Shown here in pieces: positions 4,753 to 8,079 of a stretch of DNA of 8,079 nt. The notes beneath the pieces are model-generated. The model was not told the origin of the DNA. It searched no databases and was given only the letters and a program-made list of their open reading frames with translations. Each line of letters starts with the position of its first letter. Position 1 is the stretch's first letter. The DNA lies in contig JAENVU010000301.1 in the NCBI GenBank assembly GCA_016650415.1, positions 1 to 8,079 on the forward strand, written 5' to 3'. The translations under genes and the position numbers were made by a program. This DNA comes from Acidimicrobiia bacterium (GTDB taxonomy: Bacteria; Actinomycetota; Acidimicrobiia; IMCC26256; JAENVU01).

Positions 4753-7490
4753 GCGCGGCGCGTGCGCCGATCACGCAGGGGACCCCCGACGCACCGATCG
4801 TTCTCGACGCGCGGCTCGACGACGGCCAGACCTGGATCGTCACCGAGCCCGATGACGCGCTCAAGAAACCACCCGGCGAGCTGAAACCGATCTTCGGGCC
4901 GGGGACCCGATCCATCTTCAAGTCGTTCTGGGTCGCACCCAACGGATTCGAACGCCGATGGGCAGTAGCGGTCGAGGAGGTCCACACGTTCCGCGCGATC
5001 CTCGAATCGGAATGGCCGGTCACACCCGCGCTCGGCGTCCTCCTGGAACTCTTCGTGGAATGCGCGCGCATCGTGCATTCCGGCGACGTCATGCCCGGAC
5101 CCGTCCCGAACGTTGCGACCGGTTGGGTCGCCGCGCCGGACCGCGCCTCCGGTCCGCGGTTGCAGACCGCGGTCACCGCCGCGGTCGCGCAACACCCGGA
5201 GGCCGAGGAGCTCGCCGAACTGCTCGTGCATTCGCTCGCGCTCGAGATGATCGGTGATCTCCCCGACGCTCTCGCCGGCCGCAAGCCGACCCCGACCCTC
5301 CAGCAGTGGACCGACCGGGTTCGCAGCCGGCGTCGCGCCGGCGCTCGAGTGGTCCTGCGCCTCGAGGACACGGGTAAGGGGTTTGCGCTCGCGCCATGTC
5401 TCCAGGCCCGTCGGGCGACGACCGTCATCACCCCGATCGATGCGGACGACGACACGACCGTCGCCACGGCCGCCACGGCCCTCGACGTGTCCGAGGCCGC
5501 GATCCGCGCCGTCATCGACGACGACTGGGCCGCTGCCGCCCGGGCGTGGGCGCTCCTGCGTGATCGTCCCATGGGCCCGATCGATCTCGAGATCCCCGAG
5601 GTGATCGAACTCATCGAGCGTGCGGCGCCGAAGCTCGACCAGGCCGACATCAACGTGATGCTCCCGGCCGGGCTCGGTCGGAAGCGTTCGGCCACCCGCC
5701 GGCTCCAGGTCCAAGGGCAGCCCTCGGGGCTCGACGTGTCGAGCCTGGTCCTGACCGGCGACGTCCAGATCGACGGCACACCGCTCACTCCCGCGGAACT
5801 CGACGCGGTCGTCCGCTCGTCCCACAACCTCGTGTCGGTCGACGGACGCTGGACCTTCCTCGCCGACGGCGAACGCGACCGCATCGCCGCGTTCGTCCGG
5901 AAGCTCGGCAACGTCGACGCAGCTGAAGTGCTCGAAGTCGCCGCGGAGACTGAGGAGGACGAATCCACCGAACTCGACGTCGAGATCGATCCGTCGAGTT
6001 GGCTCGCGCGTGCCCTGCTCGGCACCTGGTCCCCCACTGCCGCCGAGCAGGTCGACCCGCCGACCGAGCTCCTGATCCCTCTCCGGCACTACCAACGCGA
6101 CGGGCTCGACTGGTTGGTCTGGCTCGAACGCAACGACCTCGGCGGCATCCTCGCCGACGACATGGGCCTCGGGAAGACCGCGATGTTGCTCGCGCTCATT
6201 GCCCACGATCACACCGGACCGACGCTGGTGGTCGCGCCGACCTCGGTGGTGGGCAACTGGGTACGGGAGGCCGAGCGCTTCACCCCGTCCTTGCGCGTTG
6301 CCGTGCACCACGGGGGCCTGCGCGGGGACCCGATCCCGACCGCCGATCAGGCCGACATCGTGCTCACGAGTTACGGCGTCATGCGCCGCGACGCGCGGCT
6401 CGGTCACATCGACTGGCATCGAGTGGTCCTCGACGAAGCCCAGGCGATCAAGAACCCTCAGACCGCGACAGCCAAAGCTGCACGCGCGCTCCCGGCCCGC
6501 CATCGCATCGCGGCGACGGGTACGCCCGTCGAGAACGACCTCGACGAGCTCTGGAGCATCATGACCTTCGCGAACCCGGGCTTGCTCTCCTCGCGAAAGG
6601 CGTTCGCCGACCAGTACAAGCTCACCGCCGACGACGACGCGAATGCAGCCCGACTGGCCCACCTTCGCGCCCGCGTCGCGGCGTTCATCTGTCGCCGCAC
6701 GAAGGCCGAGCCGGGCATCGTCGACGAACTCCCCGATCGCATCGTCGTGCGCGACGACTGCATGCTGACCACCGAGCAGGTTGCGCTCTACGAAGCGACC
6801 GCCGCCGCAATGCTCGGAGAGGTGGCATCCGCCGAGGACGCCAAGCGACGCCGGCTCCATGTCTTCTCGGGCATCGCCAAGCTCAAGCAGATCTGCAACC
6901 ACCCGGCCAGCCTCATCGAGACCGACACCTCAGAACTCGCCGGGCGGTCGGGCAAGCTCGAACGTCTCATCGAACTGACGAACGAGATCCTCGCGGAAGA
7001 CGAAGCCGTCGTCGTCTTCAGCCAATACGCGACCTTCCTCAAACGGCTCGGGCCGCACCTCGGCGCCGCATTGGACGTGCCGGTCCCCATCCTGCACGGC
7101 GGGGTCGGTCGCGCTCGACGCGACCGGATCGTCGACGAGTTCAGCGAGGGATCGGGCGCAGGGGTGCTCGCAGTGTCGTTGCGCGCCGGTGGCACCGGCC
7201 TGAACCTCGTCCGGGCGAACCACGTGATCCACTTCGATCGATGGTGGAACCCGGCGGTCGAAGATCAGGCGTCGGACCGCGTCTGGCGCATCGGCCAGAC
7301 CAAGGGGGTCGTCGTGCACACGCTGGTGTGTCCGGGCACCATCGAAGAACGCATCGCAACGATCATCGAGAACAAGCGGGCGCTCGCCGGCTCGGTGATC
7401 ACGTCGACCGACACGCTCATCACGTCGCTCGACGATCAGGAACTGGCCGACTTCGTCGCCCTCGATGTCGCGAACGCGACGGGAGCCTGA
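4749..7490 (+). CDS. SNF2-family DEAD/DEAH-like ATPase/helicase (HelZ-like)
   Basis: A 913-residue Swi2/Snf2 ATPase, a class that moves along double-stranded DNA or remodels protein-DNA complexes rather than unwinding strands. Seen in the C-terminal half: LRHYQRDG (445-452); Walker A DDMGLGKT (470-477, K476); APTSVVGNW (496-504); Walker B LDEAQ (561-565); ATGTPVEN (589-596); VVVFSQY (754-760); GGTGLNL (814-820); DRVWRIGQTK (843-852) with likely arginine finger residues. All key motifs are intact. Residues 1 to about 440 form the long N-terminal region usual in bacterial SNF2 proteins of the HelZ type, with an acidic linker (about 399-414). The GTG start overlaps the upstream stop as GTGA, implying translational coupling. 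The next gene encodes a SWIM zinc-finger protein, a common partner of this SNF2 class. The biological role of the pair is not settled. Confidence 0.93.
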   Translation: MSAARAPITQGTPDAPIVLDARLDDGQTWIVTEPDDALKKPPGELKPIFGPGTRSIFKSFWVAPNGFERRWAVAVEEVHTFRAILESEWPVTPALGVLLELFVECARIVHSGDVMPGPVPNVATGWVAAPDRASGPRLQTAVTAAVAQHPEAEELAELLVHSLALEMIGDLPDALAGRKPTPTLQQWTDRVRSRRRAGARVVLRLEDTGKGFALAPCLQARRATTVITPIDADDDTTVATAATALDVSEAAIRAVIDDDWAAAARAWALLRDRPMGPIDLEIPEVIELIERAAPKLDQADINVMLPAGLGRKRSATRRLQVQGQPSGLDVSSLVLTGDVQIDGTPLTPAELDAVVRSSHNLVSVDGRWTFLADGERDRIAAFVRKLGNVDAAEVLEVAAETEEDESTELDVEIDPSSWLARALLGTWSPTAAEQVDPPTELLIPLRHYQRDGLDWLVWLERNDLGGILADDMGLGKTAMLLALIAHDHTGPTLVVAPTSVVGNWVREAERFTPSLRVAVHHGGLRGDPIPTADQADIVLTSYGVMRRDARLGHIDWHRVVLDEAQAIKNPQTATAKAARALPARHRIAATGTPVENDLDELWSIMTFANPGLLSSRKAFADQYKLTADDDANAARLAHLRARVAAFICRRTKAEPGIVDELPDRIVVRDDCMLTTEQVALYEATAAAMLGEVASAEDAKRRRLHVFSGIAKLKQICNHPASLIETDTSELAGRSGKLERLIELTNEILAEDEAVVVFSQYATFLKRLGPHLGAALDVPVPILHGGVGRARRDRIVDEFSEGSGAGVLAVSLRAGGTGLNLVRANHVIHFDRWWNPAVEDQASDRVWRIGQTKGVVVHTLVCPGTIEERIATIIENKRALAGSVITSTDTLITSLDDQELADFVALDVANATGA

Positions 7491-7494
7491 CGCG

Positions 7495-8079
7495 ATGAGC
7501 TGGTGGGACGATTGGGGCCCGGCCCTGCCCGTGGAAGGCGGCCTGACCGCGAGCGGAGTGATCCGCGGAACCCGCATTGCGACCGACGCCATCGGGGTCG
7601 GTGCCGAGATCGTCAAGCGCATGGTCGCGCGCGCGAACGACAGCCTCATCAGCCGCGGCCGCGCCTACGCGCGGAGCGGGCAGACCATCTCGATGACGAT
7701 CGAACCCGGCCGCATTCATGCACTCGTCCAGGGGTCGGCACCGGAGCCGTACTCCGTGTCGCTCGCCTTCGATGTCCCCCCCGACCACCGGCAACGGCTC
7801 ATCACTGCGTTCGAGCACGCCCTCACCGACCCACGCGCGGGCATTCCCGCTCGCGGATCGGCCGCACTGCGCGAAGAGATCGACGAGTGCGAACTCCTCC
7901 ACGGAGTTCCGGTGAAAGCGCGATGCACCTGTCCCTATGGTGCCGTGTGCAAGCACTGCATCGCGGTCGCGTACATCGCGGCTGATCGGCTCGACACCTC
8001 CCCGATCGCCGTCGCGAACCTGTTCGGGGTGCGCGACGAGCACCTCGGTGTTCCCGCCGACACCGCACTCGCCGACGAC
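7495..8079 (+). CDS. SWIM zinc-finger protein (partial, 3' end beyond the window)
   Basis: An open frame from ATG 7495 runs to the window edge, giving 195 codons without a stop. It begins MSWWDDWG and contains the features of actinobacterial SWIM proteins: RGRAYARSGQ (54-63), VQGSAPEPYSV (78-88), and the zinc finger CTCPYGAVCKHCIAVAY near 144-160. The C-x-C-x5-C-x-H ligands are C144, C146, C152 and H154. SWIM fingers are thought to mediate DNA or protein binding, and such genes often sit beside SNF2 ATPase genes, as here. It starts 4 bases after the SNF2 stop, with GGGAG 9 bases upstream, so it is probably co-transcribed and made with it. The C-terminal part and exact length are unseen. Confidence 0.9.
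   Translation, partial: MSWWDDWGPALPVEGGLTASGVIRGTRIATDAIGVGAEIVKRMVARANDSLISRGRAYARSGQTISMTIEPGRIHALVQGSAPEPYSVSLAFDVPPDHRQRLITAFEHALTDPRAGIPARGSAALREEIDECELLHGVPVKARCTCPYGAVCKHCIAVAYIAADRLDTSPIAVANLFGVRDEHLGVPADTALADD

Noticed and set aside
4464..6902. Open frame of 812 codons on the minus strand, opposite the SNF2 gene
   Set aside because: It is antisense to a gene with all SNF2 motifs intact. Its translation is rich in Arg, Gly, Asp and Glu with no recognisable domain. Long antisense frames are expected when codon position 3 is nearly always G or C.
5999..7498. Open frame of 499 codons on the plus strand in another frame of the SNF2 gene
   Set aside because: It overlaps the helicase core out of frame and the product is Arg/Pro/His-rich with no motif. 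It is a shadow of the real gene.
1..8079. tRNA, rRNA, CRISPR array, insertion sequence or attachment-site repeats
   Set aside because: No clover-leaf-like CCA-ended segment, regularly spaced repeats, transposase-like protein or long terminal inverted repeats were found by reading. The only notable repeats are the short half-sites at 2805-2900.

Overview
The window is very GC-rich, uses GTG starts freely, and has strongly G/C-biased third codon positions. With the gene repertoire (NuoA-type complex I genes, a LPPSEGK-type YaaA, and a HelZ-like SNF2 helicase next to a SWIM zinc-finger protein), this suggests an actinobacterial chromosome. An Acidimicrobiia-like organism is a guess from general style only. 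No RNA gene, CRISPR array, IS element or tRNA scar was seen, and no stretch over 300 bases lacks a gene.

Left part, minus strand (1-1945), transcribed right to left: yaaA, then a hairpin-containing gap of about 54 bases, then nuoA, nuoB and the first 37 codons of nuoC, which runs off the window. The nuo genes are packed 3-4 bases apart and encode the membrane anchor and the N2-cluster subunit of respiratory NADH dehydrogenase (complex I).

Middle, plus strand (1964-2782): a NodB-fold polysaccharide deacetylase gene. It is divergent from yaaA, with only 18 bases between the two chosen start codons.

Right part, plus strand (2922-8079): four tightly packed genes behind a 139-base gap. The gap holds a plausible sigma70-type promoter bracketed by repeated ACCGGACAC/GTGTCCGGT half-sites. 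In order the genes encode a winged-helix AbiEi-like protein (363 aa), an AbiEii-like nucleotidyltransferase with its predicted catalytic residues present, a 913-aa SNF2 ATPase, and a SWIM zinc-finger protein cut by the window end. Spacings are 7 bases, a 4-base overlap and 4 bases, so they are probably one translationally coupled operon. The first two look like a type IV (AbiE/MenAT-style) toxin-antitoxin pair. The last two look like the SNF2/SWIM pair seen in many actinobacteria. Their fusion into one operon under a repeat-rich, possibly autoregulated promoter is the most interesting feature of the window. A defence or DNA-maintenance role for the whole set is inference only.
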